Of a stretch of 64,000 nt of DNA, positions 23,862 through 34,100 are shown piece after piece. The position numbers were made by a program, and so were the translations under genes. The notes below the pieces were generated by a model. It was not told the DNA's origin. It saw only the letters and a list, made by a program, of their open reading frames with translations, and made no database searches. Location of the stretch: contig NZ_LGSI01000072.1 in NCBI RefSeq assembly GCF_001698815.1, positions 1 through 64,000 on the forward strand, read 5' to 3'. This DNA comes from Pseudomonas syringae. GTDB lineage: Bacteria; Pseudomonadota; Gammaproteobacteria; Pseudomonadales; Pseudomonadaceae. Position 1 is the first letter of the stretch. The number at the start of each line of letters is the position of its first letter.

Positions 23862-25229
23862 ATGGCCAAGGCCAAACGCATGTACGGTTGCACTGAGTGC
23901 GGTGCGACCTTTCCCAAGTGGGCCGGTCAATGCAGCGAATGCGGTGCCTGGAACACACTGGTTGAAACCGTTCTGGAAAGCGGTTCGGCAGCGCCGCCCA
24001 GTGGCCGTTCCAGCTGGACCGGCCAGCAAGCGCAGATCCGCACTCTGGCAGAAGTCAGCGTCGAGGAAATTCCACGCTTTTCGACCAATTCCACCGAGCT
24101 GGACCGCGTACTCGGCGGCGGTCTGGTCGATGGCTCCGTGGTCTTGATTGGCGGCGATCCGGGCATCGGTAAATCCACCATTTTGCTGCAAACCCTGTGC
24201 GCTATCGCCGAGCGCATGCCGGCGCTGTATGTCACAGGCGAAGAATCGCAGCAGCAGGTCGCAATGCGTGCCCGTCGTCTGGGCTTGCCTCAGGACAAGC
24301 TCAAGGTCATGACCGAAACCTGCATCGAAAGCATCATCGCTACGGCGAAGGTCGAAAAGCCGAAAGTCATGGTCATCGACTCCATCCAGACGATTTTTAC
24401 CGAGCAACTGCAATCCGCGCCTGGCGGCGTTTCCCAGGTGCGTGAAAGCGCCGCGTTGCTGGTGCGTTATGCCAAGCAAAGTGGCACGGCGATTTTCCTG
24501 GTGGGCCACGTCACCAAGGAAGGCGCGCTGGCCGGTCCGCGCGTCCTCGAACACATGGTTGATACGGTGTTGTACTTCGAAGGCGAATCCGATGGGCGCC
24601 TGCGTCTGCTGCGCGCGGTGAAGAACCGTTTCGGCGCGGTCAACGAGCTGGGCGTGTTCGGCATGACTGACAAAGGCCTGAAAGAAGTCTCCAACCCGTC
24701 AGCGATCTTTCTCACGCGCGCCCAGGAAGAAGTTCCAGGCAGCGTGGTGATGGCGACGTGGGAAGGCACGCGGCCGATGCTGGTTGAAGTGCAGGCGCTG
24801 GTGGATGACAGCCATTTGGCCAATCCACGCCGGGTCACCCTCGGGCTGGATCAGAATCGCCTTGCCATGCTGCTGGCGGTCCTGCATCGCCATGGCGGGA
24901 TTCCTACGCACGATCAGGATGTTTTCCTCAATGTGGTCGGCGGCGTCAAAGTGCTGGAAACAGCATCCGACCTGGCCTTGATGGCCGCCGTGATGTCCAG
25001 CTTGCGCAATCGTCCGCTGCCTCACGATTTGCTGGTGTTCGGCGAAGTCGGGCTGTCTGGCGAAGTGCGTCCGGTGCCCAGCGGCCAGGAGCGCTTGAAA
25101 GAAGCGGCCAAACACGGCTTCAAACGCGCCATCGTGCCCAAGGCGAATGCGCCGAAGGAATCACCGCCAGGGTTGCAAATCATTGGCGTGACGCGGCTGG
25201 AACAGGCGTTGGATGCGTTGTTTGAGTGA
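23862..25229 (+). CDS. radA: DNA repair protein RadA
   Basis: A 455-residue RecA-like ATPase that promotes branch migration of recombination intermediates. It has the N-terminal C4 zinc finger (CTECGATFPKWAGQCSEC), Walker A GGDPGIGKST, the RadA motif KNRFG and a C-terminal Lon-like domain (GEVGLSGEVRPV). The ATG (MAKAKRMYG) is usual for RadA; an upstream in-frame TTG is not needed. Length is standard. Single gene followed by a REPIN and a convergent PilZ gene. Confidence 0.97.
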   Translation: MAKAKRMYGCTECGATFPKWAGQCSECGAWNTLVETVLESGSAAPPSGRSSWTGQQAQIRTLAEVSVEEIPRFSTNSTELDRVLGGGLVDGSVVLIGGDPGIGKSTILLQTLCAIAERMPALYVTGEESQQQVAMRARRLGLPQDKLKVMTETCIESIIATAKVEKPKVMVIDSIQTIFTEQLQSAPGGVSQVRESAALLVRYAKQSGTAIFLVGHVTKEGALAGPRVLEHMVDTVLYFEGESDGRLRLLRAVKNRFGAVNELGVFGMTDKGLKEVSNPSAIFLTRAQEEVPGSVVMATWEGTRPMLVEVQALVDDSHLANPRRVTLGLDQNRLAMLLAVLHRHGGIPTHDQDVFLNVVGGVKVLETASDLALMAAVMSSLRNRPLPHDLLVFGEVGLSGEVRPVPSGQERLKEAAKHGFKRAIVPKANAPKESPPGLQIIGVTRLEQALDALFE

Positions 25230-25246
25230 AGGCTAACAGCACGCAG

Positions 25247-25347
25247 GTAGGAGGGGACTTGTCCCCGAAGGCGTCCTTCAGATCGACATCAGTATCAGAT
25301 TAACCTTCGTCTGAAGCCATCGCGTTCGGGGACAAGTCCCCTCCTAC
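25247..25347. repeat. REPIN, GGGGACTTGTCCCC family
   Basis: Exact arms GTAGGAGGGGACTTGTCCCC and its complement, with a spacer of about 60 bases. It lies between the convergent radA and PilZ genes. Confidence 0.92.
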
Positions 25348-25361
25348 AATGATTGTTGGAT

Positions 25362-25730
25362 TCAGACCGCAATCAGCGCCGCCAGTTCGCGGTCGAGCTC
25401 ATCGTGATCAGCCAGGTTCAGCTCGATCAGGCGGCGTAGATGGCTGATCGACTCCAGGCCGATGTGCAGGCAGACAAACCCCAGTTGCTGATGATCGTCA
25501 TGGGTCAGTTGGACATCCATCTGCACCTGAGCCTCGCCGCTCAAGCGGATATCTACCGAAAATGGCTTGGCGGTGTCGGCCAGCCACGCGGCGGGACGCT
25601 GGATGAGCAGACCTTTGAGCGACAGGTCGACCAACTGCACTTGCCAGAGTTTGTCACCCTGGCGCAATTCGGTCTTTGCGTCGAAGGCAATGCGCTTGAA
25701 ACGTCGGCGGTCTGTCTGGGAGTCGGTCAT
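25362..25730 (-). CDS. PilZ domain protein (c-di-GMP receptor)
   Basis: A 122-residue single-domain protein. The RxxxR motif is in RRRFKR (residues 8-13) and the D-x-S-x-x-G motif in DLSLKG (about 36-41), both needed to bind cyclic di-GMP. The tail after the barrel (LRRLIELNLADHDELDRELAAL) is helical. The output partner is not known. A large GGDEF-EAL protein 5 kb away could share the signal, but nothing here links them directly. Confidence 0.9.
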   Translation of the reverse strand: MTDSQTDRRRFKRIAFDAKTELRQGDKLWQVQLVDLSLKGLLIQRPAAWLADTAKPFSVDIRLSGEAQVQMDVQLTHDDHQQLGFVCLHIGLESISHLRRLIELNLADHDELDRELAALIAV

Positions 25731-26007
25731 CTGGTCAGTTCTCTTGTAATCGAGTGACTATACGTCAGCGGATCGACGCGCGTCAGCAGCGCCGCATCTC
25801 AGGACGATAGACCTGTTCAGAGTTGCCGAACAGTTCTCAACTGTATATTTATCAGGCGAAGTTCCTGTGCGAATTGTGCTTGTTTCAATCGGACTTTTCT
25901 GACGGACTGCATCGGTAAATTCTTTTACGCTGTATACCTTCGTGGGGGGTGGCCTTTCACAGCGACAGAGCTAAACTCGCATCGTTGGTCTTCTAGTCAT
26001 TCTGCTG

Positions 26008-26033
26008 GAATAAAAAAATGAAAAATAATAATA
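26008..26033 (+). promoter_or_regulatory. A-rich Crc/Hfq-like site across the CstA/BtsT start
   Basis: AATAAAAAA precedes the ATG and AAAAATAATAATA follows it; AATAATAA (26024-26031) fits AAnAAnAA. A site covering the initiation codon is where Hfq-Crc blocks translation. Inferred from pattern. Confidence 0.45.
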
Positions 26034-28093
26034 GCCTCATGCGCCATGTGCCTTGGCTGATCGTTGCAATTATCGGGGCCTGTGCCCTTGGGGTCGTGGC
26101 CTTGCGCCGCGGAGAAGCAATCAACGCGTTATGGATCGTGGTGGCAGCGGTTGCCATCTATCTGGTTGCGTATCGCTATTACAGTCTGTTTATCGCTACG
26201 CACGTGATGCAACTCGATCCGCTGCGGGCAACTCCTGCAGTGGTCAACAATGACGGTCTGGACTATGTGCCGACCAACAAACACATTCTTTTCGGTCACC
26301 ACTTTGCTGCCATCGCTGGCGCAGGTCCGCTGGTCGGACCGGTTCTGGCGGCGCAAATGGGCTATCTGCCCGGCACGCTGTGGCTGATTGCTGGCGTGGT
26401 GCTGGCCGGTGCGGTGCAGGATTTCATGATCCTGTTCCTCTCCACACGCCGTAACGGTCGCTCGCTGGGCGACATGGTTCGCGAGGAAATGGGCCGCATT
26501 CCCGGCACCATTGCCTTGTTCGGCTGCTTCCTGATCATGATCATCATCCTTGCGGTGCTGGCGCTGATCGTCGTGAAAGCCCTGGCCGAAAGTCCATGGG
26601 GCATGTTCACGGTGCTGGCGACCATCCCGACGGCGATGTTCATGGGCATTTACATGCGCTACATCCGTCCGGGTCGTATCGGGGAAATCTCGGTCATCGG
26701 CGTGGTGTTGCTGCTGCTGTCGATCTGGGCCGGTGGGCAGATTGCCGCGAGTCCCGAGTGGGCACCGATGTTCACCTTCACCGGTGTGCAGATCACCTGG
26801 ATGCTGGTGGGCTACGGTTTCGTAGCGGCCATGCTGCCGGTCTGGCTGCTGCTGGCGCCGCGTGACTACCTTTCAACTTTCCTGAAAATCGGCACCATCG
26901 TTGCCCTGGCAATCGGCATTCTGATCCTCGCGCCAGAGCTGAAAATGCCTGCGCTGACCCAGTTCACCGACGGTACCGGTCCGGTCTGGAAAGGGGCGCT
27001 GTTCCCGTTCCTGTTCATCACCATCGCCTGTGGCGCGGTTTCGGGTTTCCACGCACTGATCTCGTCGGGCACCACGCCGAAACTGCTGGATAACGAAACC
27101 AACGCCCGTTACATCGGTTACGGCGGCATGTTGATGGAGTCCTTCGTGGCCATCATGGCAATGGTTGCCGCTTCGGTGATCGAGCCGGGTGTGTACTTCG
27201 CCATGAACAGCCCGGCGGCCATCGTCGGCGCTGACGTCGTGACCGTTGCGCAGACCGTGACCAGCTGGGGCTTTGCCATCACGCCTGATCAACTGACCGC
27301 AGTGGCCAAGGACATCGGCGAGAACACCGTGCTGGCTCGTGCTGGCGGTGCGCCGACTCTGGCGGTCGGTATCGCGCAGATCCTGCACCAGGCGTTGCCG
27401 GGCACCAGCACCATGGCTTTCTGGTACCACTTCGCGATCCTGTTTGAGGCGCTGTTTATCCTGACGGCGGTTGATGCCGGTACGCGAGCCGGGCGTTTCA
27501 TGCTGCAAGACTTGCTCGGCAGCTTCGTGCCAGCCCTGAAACGCACCGAGTCCTGGACCGCCAACGCCATCGGCACCGGTGGTTGCGTCGCGCTGTGGGG
27601 CTACTTGCTGTATCAAGGCGTGATCGATCCGCTGGGTGGGATCAACACTCTGTGGCCGCTGTTCGGTATCTCCAACCAGATGCTGGCCGGGATCGCGCTG
27701 ATGCTGGCGACGGTCGTCCTGATCAAAATGCAGCGTCAACGTTATGTCTGGGTGACCATGTTGCCAGCCACCTGGCTGCTGATCTGCACCGTGACGGCGG
27801 GCTTCATCAAACTGTTCGACGCCAACCCGGCGGTCGGCTTCCTGGCCCTGGCCAAGAAATACAGCACTGCCGCTGACGCCGGTCAGATCCTGGCTCCGGC
27901 CAAGACCATGGACCAGATGCAGCATGTGATCTTCAACGCTTACACCAACGCAACGCTGACCATCTTGTTCCTGTTCGTGGTGTTCAGCATTCTGTTCTAC
28001 GCGTTGAAAATCGGCATTGCGGCTTGGGGCAAGAAGGAGCGTACCGACAAGGAAGCTCCATTCCACGCCCTGACCACGCCGACCCAAGTGTGA
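26018..28093 (+). CDS. CstA/BtsT family transporter (pyruvate or peptide uptake)
   Basis: A 691-residue, multi-pass inner-membrane protein of the carbon starvation family. Signatures are PTNKHILFGHHFAAIAGAGP, VQDFMILFLSTRRNGRSLG and FHALISSGTTPKLL. The gene order transporter-YjiX-YjiA is that of the E. coli btsT (yjiY) operon, whose product is a high-affinity pyruvate transporter, so BtsT is slightly preferred over CstA. The A-rich codons 2-5 (KNNN) overlap a probable Crc/Hfq site. It is followed after 27 bases by the YjiX gene. Confidence 0.92.
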   Translation: MKNNNSLMRHVPWLIVAIIGACALGVVALRRGEAINALWIVVAAVAIYLVAYRYYSLFIATHVMQLDPLRATPAVVNNDGLDYVPTNKHILFGHHFAAIAGAGPLVGPVLAAQMGYLPGTLWLIAGVVLAGAVQDFMILFLSTRRNGRSLGDMVREEMGRIPGTIALFGCFLIMIIILAVLALIVVKALAESPWGMFTVLATIPTAMFMGIYMRYIRPGRIGEISVIGVVLLLLSIWAGGQIAASPEWAPMFTFTGVQITWMLVGYGFVAAMLPVWLLLAPRDYLSTFLKIGTIVALAIGILILAPELKMPALTQFTDGTGPVWKGALFPFLFITIACGAVSGFHALISSGTTPKLLDNETNARYIGYGGMLMESFVAIMAMVAASVIEPGVYFAMNSPAAIVGADVVTVAQTVTSWGFAITPDQLTAVAKDIGENTVLARAGGAPTLAVGIAQILHQALPGTSTMAFWYHFAILFEALFILTAVDAGTRAGRFMLQDLLGSFVPALKRTESWTANAIGTGGCVALWGYLLYQGVIDPLGGINTLWPLFGISNQMLAGIALMLATVVLIKMQRQRYVWVTMLPATWLLICTVTAGFIKLFDANPAVGFLALAKKYSTAADAGQILAPAKTMDQMQHVIFNAYTNATLTILFLFVVFSILFYALKIGIAAWGKKERTDKEAPFHALTTPTQV

Positions 28094-28120
28094 AGAGCCA
28101 GCTGAAAAGAGGATCTGCTT

Positions 28121-28318
28121 ATGTTCAATGACCTGAGTCGTCTCGGGAAATACCTCGGTCAGGCCGCACGCCTGATGGTGGGCATGCCCGACTACGACAC
28201 CTACGTCGCGCATATGCAGGTCAAACACCCCGACAAGCCGGTGATGGATTACGAGGCGTTCTTCCGGGAGCGCCAGGAAGCCCGATACGGCGGCAAGGGT
28301 GGGCCCAAATGCTGCTGA
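28121..28318 (+). CDS. yjiX: YbdD/YjiX family protein
   Basis: A 65-residue soluble protein of the family always found after CstA-type transporters. It has GMPDYDTYVAHMQVKHPDKP and the ending GGKGGPKCC, both typical. RBS AAGAGGA. Function is unknown, though the family is reported to be needed with some CstA/BtsT transporters. A terminator hairpin follows before yjiA. Confidence 0.92.
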   Translation: MFNDLSRLGKYLGQAARLMVGMPDYDTYVAHMQVKHPDKPVMDYEAFFRERQEARYGGKGGPKCC

Positions 28319-28348
28319 TCGGCTGATCAACCGCAGGCTAGCTTGACC

Positions 28349-28381
28349 AACGCGCCACGCTTGTCGTGGCGCGTTTTTTTA
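28349..28381 (+). terminator. terminator between yjiX and yjiA
   Basis: AACGCGCCACG pairs exactly with CGTGGCGCGTT over CTTGT and is followed by a T run. The yjiA Shine-Dalgarno (ACAGGAG) starts within 10 bases of the T run, so read-through could be regulated. Confidence 0.85.
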
Positions 28382-28398
28382 TTTTTACAGGAGCACCC

Positions 28399-29376
28399 AT
28401 GACCATCGCACAACCCATTCCCGTCACCGTCCTCAGCGGTTTTCTCGGTGCGGGCAAGACCACGTTGCTGCGCCATCTGCTCAAGGCCGAGCACGGCCTG
28501 AAAATCGCCGTGATCGAGAACGAATTCAGTGATGCTGGCATCGATACCCAATTGTTGGGTGCGGAGCCGGTGCAAGTCATGACTCTGTCCAACGGCTGCG
28601 TGTGCTGCACCATTCACACCGACCTGACCAAAGCGTTGTTCCTGCTGCTGGAGCGCCTGGACAGCGGTGAAATCGCCTTTGATCGGCTGGTGATCGAGTG
28701 CACCGGGCTGGCTGATCCAGCTCCGGTGGCGCAAACCTTCTTCATTGATGAAGAACTGCGCGAGCGCTACATCCTCGACGGGATCATCACCTTGGTCGAC
28801 GCGGCGAACGCCGATACCCATCTGGCGCAAACCATCGCTCAGGCGCAGATCGGCTTTGCCGATCGTTTGCTGGTCAGCAAACGCGATCTGGTGGATGACG
28901 CGGCATTCGAGGCCCTCAGCGCGCGGCTGACGCGCATCAACCGACGCGCGCCGATTCGCATCGTCGAGCACGGCAAGATCGATCTGGCTGAACTGCTGGA
29001 CGTACGTGGCTTCAACCTCAACGCCGACCTGGGCGGCGGTATGAGTTTGCGGCCGGTGGCGCCCGCCGGTCATTCCGTCGACCGGATCAGCAGCCTGGTG
29101 CTGCGCAGCGACCAACCGCTGGATCTCGACAAGCTCAGCGAGTTCATGAACGAGCTGCTGGAAGAGCACGGCTCGCAACTGTTGCGCTACAAAGGCGTGC
29201 TGAGCATCGTCGACGAACCGCGGCGCATGGTGTTTCAGGGTGTGCTGAAACTCTATGGCTTCGACTGGGATACCGAATGGGCCGAAGACGAAAAGCGCGA
29301 AAGCGTGATCGTGTTCATTGCCGATGAGTTGCCGGAGGAGAAGATTCGGGCGGGGTTTGCGAAAATCACCGAGTAA
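28399..29376 (+). CDS. yjiA: YjiA-like zinc-binding GTPase (COG0523/CobW family)
   Basis: A 325-residue G3E-type P-loop GTPase, cytoplasmic. Walker A is SGFLGAGKTT (about residues 12-21), the metal motif is CVCC within NGCVCCTIHTDL, and the base motif SKRDL serves as G4. E. coli YjiA binds zinc, cobalt and nickel. The ATG follows ACAGGAG; an in-frame start 33 bases upstream lies in the terminator T run and is rejected. It belongs to the btsT-yjiX-yjiA group but is separated by the terminator. Confidence 0.92.
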   Translation: MTIAQPIPVTVLSGFLGAGKTTLLRHLLKAEHGLKIAVIENEFSDAGIDTQLLGAEPVQVMTLSNGCVCCTIHTDLTKALFLLLERLDSGEIAFDRLVIECTGLADPAPVAQTFFIDEELRERYILDGIITLVDAANADTHLAQTIAQAQIGFADRLLVSKRDLVDDAAFEALSARLTRINRRAPIRIVEHGKIDLAELLDVRGFNLNADLGGGMSLRPVAPAGHSVDRISSLVLRSDQPLDLDKLSEFMNELLEEHGSQLLRYKGVLSIVDEPRRMVFQGVLKLYGFDWDTEWAEDEKRESVIVFIADELPEEKIRAGFAKITE

Positions 29377-29449
29377 CGACCTGTGAGGGCGAATTTATTC
29401 GTGAAGAGGTCAGCGCTGGCGAAGGTTCTCCAGCTGACTCAAAGCCGCC

Positions 29450-29585
29450 TTCCCGGACAAGTCCGGTCCTACCGAGCAACACACAGCCTTGTAGGAGGGG
29501 ACTTGTCCCCGAAGAGGCCAGAGTAAGCGCAGAAGACTTGCTCGGCAGACCCGACACTTTCCGGAAAAGTCTGATCCTGCCGAGC
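29450..29585. repeat. REP remnants of the GGACTTGTCC type
   Basis: CCCGGACAAGTCCGGTCCTAC, GTAGGAGGGGACTTGTCCCC and a decayed TTTCCGGAAAAGTCTGATCC occur in succession. The last is a mutated partner of the second. Confidence 0.75.
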
Positions 29586-29626
29586 CATACACAACCCAGC
29601 AATCCGGTTTCAGGGCTCAAGGAAAC

Positions 29627-29657
29627 AAAAAGCCCGGCTCTAGAGCCGGGCTTTTTG
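29627..29657. terminator. bidirectional terminator, glyA
   Basis: AGCCCGGCTC-TAGAGCCGGGCT, a perfect hairpin flanked by AAAA and TTTTT, works for glyA on the minus strand and could also stop yjiA transcripts. Confidence 0.92.
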
Positions 29658-29678
29658 TTGGTGCCGAAAACGCGCTGA

Positions 29679-30932
29679 TTAAGCGCCGTATACCGGCAGT
29701 TTGGCGCAGATAGTTTTTACTTTTTCGCGTACTGCGTCGATCACGGCTTCGTTGTTCAGGTCAGCCAGGATGTCGCAGATCCAGCCAGCCAGTTCCTTGC
29801 ACTCTGCTTCCTTGAAGCCACGAGTGGTCACCGCCGGGGTGCCGAAACGCAGGCCCGAGGTCACGAACGGAGAACGTGGATCGTTCGGTACGGAGTTCTT
29901 GTTCACGGTAATGAACGCGCGACCCAGGGCAGCGTCGGCGTCTTTACCGGAAATGTCCTGTTTGATCAGCGACAGCAGGAACAGGTGGTTTTCAGTACCG
30001 CCGGAAACCACGTCAAAGCCGCGTTCAATGAACACGCCCGCCATGGCCTTGGCGTTTTTCACCACTTGTTGCTGGTAAGTCTTGAACTCAGGCTGCAGCG
30101 CTTCCTTGAAGCAAACGGCCTTGGCCGCGATAACGTGCTCCAGCGGGCCGCCTTGTGCGCCCGGGAAAACGGCCGAATTCAGCTTTTTCTCGATTTCGGC
30201 GTTGGCGCGAGCCAGGATCAGGCCGCCACGTGGACCGCGCAGGGTCTTGTGCGTGGTGGTGGTCACGACGTCAGCGAAAGGCACCGGGTTTGGGTAAACG
30301 CCCGCGGCAACCAGACCGGCCACGTGAGCCATGTCGACGAACAGGTACGCGCCGACTTTGTCAGCGATGGCGCGGAAGCGTGGGAAGTCGAGGATCTGCG
30401 AGTAGGCAGAGAAACCGGCCACGATCATTTTCGGCTTGTGTTCAACGGCCAGGCGCTCGACTTCGTCGTAATCGATCATGCCGTTGCCGTCGATGCCGTA
30501 CTGCACAGCGTTGTACAGTTTTCCCGACGAGCTGACGCTGGCGCCATGAGTCAGGTGACCGCCGTGAGCCAGGCTCATGCCCAGAATGGTGTCGCCGCCT
30601 TGCAGCAGTGCCAGGTAAACCGCGCTGTTGGCCTGGGAGCCAGCGTGGGGCTGAACGTTGGCGTAATCGGCGCCGAACAGCTCTTTGGCGCGATCGATGG
30701 CCAGTTGCTCAACCACGTCGACGAATTCGCAGCCGCCGTAGTAGCGCTTGCCTGGATAGCCTTCGGCGTACTTGTTGGTCAGGACCGAGCCCTGAGCTTC
30801 CATGACCGCTGGACTGGTGTAGTTTTCCGAGGCAATCAGCTCGATGTGCTCTTCCTGGCGCTGAGCTTCTTGCTCCATTGCGGCAAAGAGATCGGAGTCG
30901 TACTTGGCGAGAGTCAAATCACGGCTGAACAT
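29679..30932 (-). CDS. glyA: serine hydroxymethyltransferase
   Basis: A 417-residue PLP enzyme that interconverts serine and glycine with tetrahydrofolate, the main one-carbon source. It starts MFSRDLTLAKYD; the PLP lysine is in TTTHKTLRGPRGG, and GASVSSSGKLY and the HAGSQANSAVY block are intact. The ATG lies five bases after GAGGA; a TTG 12 bases upstream would add four residues and is not preferred. The length is standard. Pseudomonas often carries two glyA copies, and which one this is cannot be told here. Confidence 0.96.
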   Translation of the reverse strand: MFSRDLTLAKYDSDLFAAMEQEAQRQEEHIELIASENYTSPAVMEAQGSVLTNKYAEGYPGKRYYGGCEFVDVVEQLAIDRAKELFGADYANVQPHAGSQANSAVYLALLQGGDTILGMSLAHGGHLTHGASVSSSGKLYNAVQYGIDGNGMIDYDEVERLAVEHKPKMIVAGFSAYSQILDFPRFRAIADKVGAYLFVDMAHVAGLVAAGVYPNPVPFADVVTTTTHKTLRGPRGGLILARANAEIEKKLNSAVFPGAQGGPLEHVIAAKAVCFKEALQPEFKTYQQQVVKNAKAMAGVFIERGFDVVSGGTENHLFLLSLIKQDISGKDADAALGRAFITVNKNSVPNDPRSPFVTSGLRFGTPAVTTRGFKEAECKELAGWICDILADLNNEAVIDAVREKVKTICAKLPVYGA

Positions 30933-31051
30933 GGCGGTCCTCAAGGATCGGGGCAGAAAAGGAGGGCATTCTACCCCATCGGCTTTTATCTGGCATATGA
31001 AAGGGAGTCATGTCGTGGACAAGCGGTTTTCACGCAGCGCGGCTTACACCC

Positions 31052-31140
31052 GTTGGAGCGAGGCTTGCCCGCGAATGCGTCAATTTGGGTGATGAAAATA
31101 TCGACTGAAACATTGATTCGCGGGCAAGCCTCGCTCCAAC
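31052..31140. repeat. REPIN, GAGGCTTGCCCGCG family
   Basis: Arms as at 15860-15948, and the spacer is also nearly the same (TGCGTCAATTTGGG, ATGAAAATATCGACTGAAA). It stops four bases before the stop codon of the GGDEF-EAL gene. Confidence 0.92.
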
Positions 31141-31143
31141 AGA

Positions 31144-34100
31144 TCAGTCGAGCATGAACAACGCATCATTGCTGAATTGCGCTTCGAAGCGGCCTGGCGG
31201 CATTGGGCGGCCGAACAGGTAGCCCTGGACTTCATCACAGCCATGCTCGCGCAAGAACTCCAGCTGCTCGTGAGTCTCGACGCCTTCGGCGATGACCGCC
31301 AGATTCAGGCTGTGGGCCATGGCAATGATCGCCCGTGCAATCTGGGCGTCCTGTTCACCTGAGGGCAGGCCGTCGACGAAGGTGCGGTCGATTTTCAGCA
31401 CGTCGATGGGGAATTGCTTGAGGTAGTTCAGCGATGAGTAACCAGTGCCGAAGTCATCGACAGCGATGCTCAGACCCAGGCATTTGAGGCCGTCAAGAAT
31501 CTGCATGGCTTCGCTGACTTCACGCATCAGGATACTTTCAGTCAGTTCCAGCTCCAGACAAGCGGGTGGCAGTCCGGATTCCTTGAGGATATTGGCGATC
31601 CGCGTGCCAAGCTGACCGTCGGAGAATTGCCGGGCGGAGATGTTCACCGAAACTTTGGGCACGCGGACTTTGGCCACATGCCACGCCTTGAGCTGGCGAC
31701 AGGCTTCGGCCAATACCCAATCCCCGACTTCCACCACCAGCCCGAGTTCTTCCAGCACGGGGATGAATTCGTTGGGCGATACCAGTCCACGGCGGGGATG
31801 GCGCCAGCGCAACAGGGCTTCGGCGCCGGTCAGGCGTTTGCCGTCACCGCTGAACTGCGGTTGATAGTAGAGGGTGAATTCTTTCTGTTCCAGAGCGTGG
31901 CGCAGGTCGCTTTCCAGTTCCAGGCGTTCCAGCGCCGAGGCGTTCATGTCGGCCTGATAGAACTGGAAGTTGTTTTTGCCGCGCTCTTTGGCGTGATACA
32001 TCGCCGTGTCGGCGTTTTTCATCAACTGGCTGAGCTCATTGCCATCCTGTGGGCTGAGCGCGATGCCGATACTGGCGGTGACGAAGAACTCGCGGCCTTC
32101 GAGCACAAACGGCGTGACCAGACTGGTCAGGATTTTTTCGGCGACGTTGATTGCGCGGTTCAAGGCCAGTTGGCGAGTGGCACCGGGTTGCAACAGCAAG
32201 GTGAATTCGTCGCCACCCATGCGCGCCACAGTGTCGTCATCGGCAACGCAGGCCAGCAGGCGCGTGGCCATTTCCTGGAGCATCCGGTCGCCAGCGGCAT
32301 GGCCGAGGGAGTCGTTGATCGGTTTGAAACGGTCAAGATCGAGGAACATCAGCACGACCCATGACTGCTGCCGTTCGGCCTGTTGCAAGGCCGAATGCAG
32401 GCGATCCTGAAACAGCGTGCGGTTGGGCAGGTGAGTCAGTGCGTCGTAGTAAGCCAGGCGATGGATGCGTTGCTCGCTGGCCTTGCGCTCGCTGATGTCG
32501 CTGAAGAAGCACACGTAACTGGCCAGATCGCCTTCATCGTCGAGCACCGCATTGATGCCAACCCATGCCGGGTAATGCTCGCCGCTGCGGCGCTTGAGCC
32601 ACACTTCGCCTTCCCAGCTGCGCCGCTGATGCAATTGCTTGACGATGTAGCGCAGGTGCGCTTCCTGGTGTTCGTCAACGGTCAGCATGGTCGGCAACTG
32701 ATCCAGCACTTGCGCCACTTTGTAGCCGCTGACTCGACTGAACGCTTCGTTGGCCTGGACGATATAGCCTGCCGGGTCGGTAATAATGATGGCGGATGTG
32801 GAATGTTCAAACACCGTGGCCGCCATGCGCAGGTCTTTTTCCGCCCGACGCTGCTGACTGACATCGCGTCCGACGCCGAGGATGCCTTCGAAAACACCGT
32901 GCTCGTCCCAGACCAACACCAGACGTAGCTCGATGGGGATCTTTCGGCCATCGGCTCGCAGGGAATCGAACAGAAACAGCTGGGTGGGGACTTCCAGGCG
33001 CAGCTTCTGCAATTCGTCGGGCTGGTCCAGCGCCTTGCTCACGCGCGCCAGCAGCGCGTACATGTCCGCCAGTTGCGCAGGGTTGGCGAATGTCGTGTCC
33101 CAGCCGTTTTCGAGAATCCACTCGGCGCTGTAGCCCAGGACAGTGTTAACCGATGGGCTTACGTAATTGGGGTTCAGCTGGCTGTCGGTGGAGAAAATCA
33201 CATCGCTGATGCTTTCGGCGAGCATCCGATAGCGTTGTTCGCTGTCACGCAAGGATTCGCTCGCTTCCAGCTGTTCAGTCACGTCCTTGGCGACGCCGAT
33301 GATGCGGGTGACCTGATCGTCCTTGTCTCTGGCCAGCGCTTGTTCGCGAATGTCAAAGCGCCGCCACTTGTTGTTGCAGTCACGAAAACGCAGCAGGCAA
33401 TGCAGCAACTCGCTATGGCCTCGATGACGCTGACGCAGGCGCATATCCTGATAACTCTGCGCGTCATCGGGGTGCAGCAGGATTTCCCAGAAAAACTCGC
33501 CCATCCTCAGCAGCTCAGTCCTGCTGTAACCCAGCGTGTGCCCCAGGTGATGGTTGCTGTAGATCATTCGCTGGCTGAGCACGTCCTGAACATAGAGATG
33601 ATCCGGAACGGTGCGCACCACGTCGGACCAGAAACTCTCGCGTTCCTGCAATGACAACTCGACCTGCTTGCGCCGGGTAATGTCGCCGATGCTGAGAATC
33701 ACTGCATGGAAGTCGTCAATATGTTCCGGCAGGCGCAGAACCAGCCATAGATGCTGGTCTTCGCCGTCATCCTGAGTCAGGCGGATTTCCAGTTCGAGCT
33801 GGTTTTGCCTGGACAACACCGCGTGCAGCACCTGTTCGCCAATGCCCTGACGCGTGCGCGGACAGCCTTCGATCAAGTACTCCCAGGCCTGCTGGCTGGA
33901 TTCAACCTTGAGCAGGCTCAGCGCGACCTGATTGACCTCGGTGATGCGCAATTGCCGCAACAGCGCCTTCAATTGGCCAGGCTGAGCCCGCAGCAAACCT
34001 TCCAGATCGTCGCGGGTGTTGAGTTTCAAGGCATTCAGATGGTCCGGCAGGCCGGACATGTCCAGCACGCAGATGGCAACACCGGCGCCTTCGAAAATCT

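Larger units (their letters stand above)
29377..29678. other. 302-base gap: REP remnants and glyA terminator
   Basis: Holds one REP pair mixture (29450-29585) and the bidirectional hairpin of glyA. No coding region seen. Confidence 0.6.

Noticed and set aside
26873..28330. Minus-strand frame opposite the CstA/BtsT gene
   Set aside because: Antisense shadow in GC-rich DNA; no RBS and no recognisable domain.
29679..30944. TTG start four residues upstream for glyA
   Set aside because: The ATG has a properly spaced GAGGA and gives the standard 417-residue protein.
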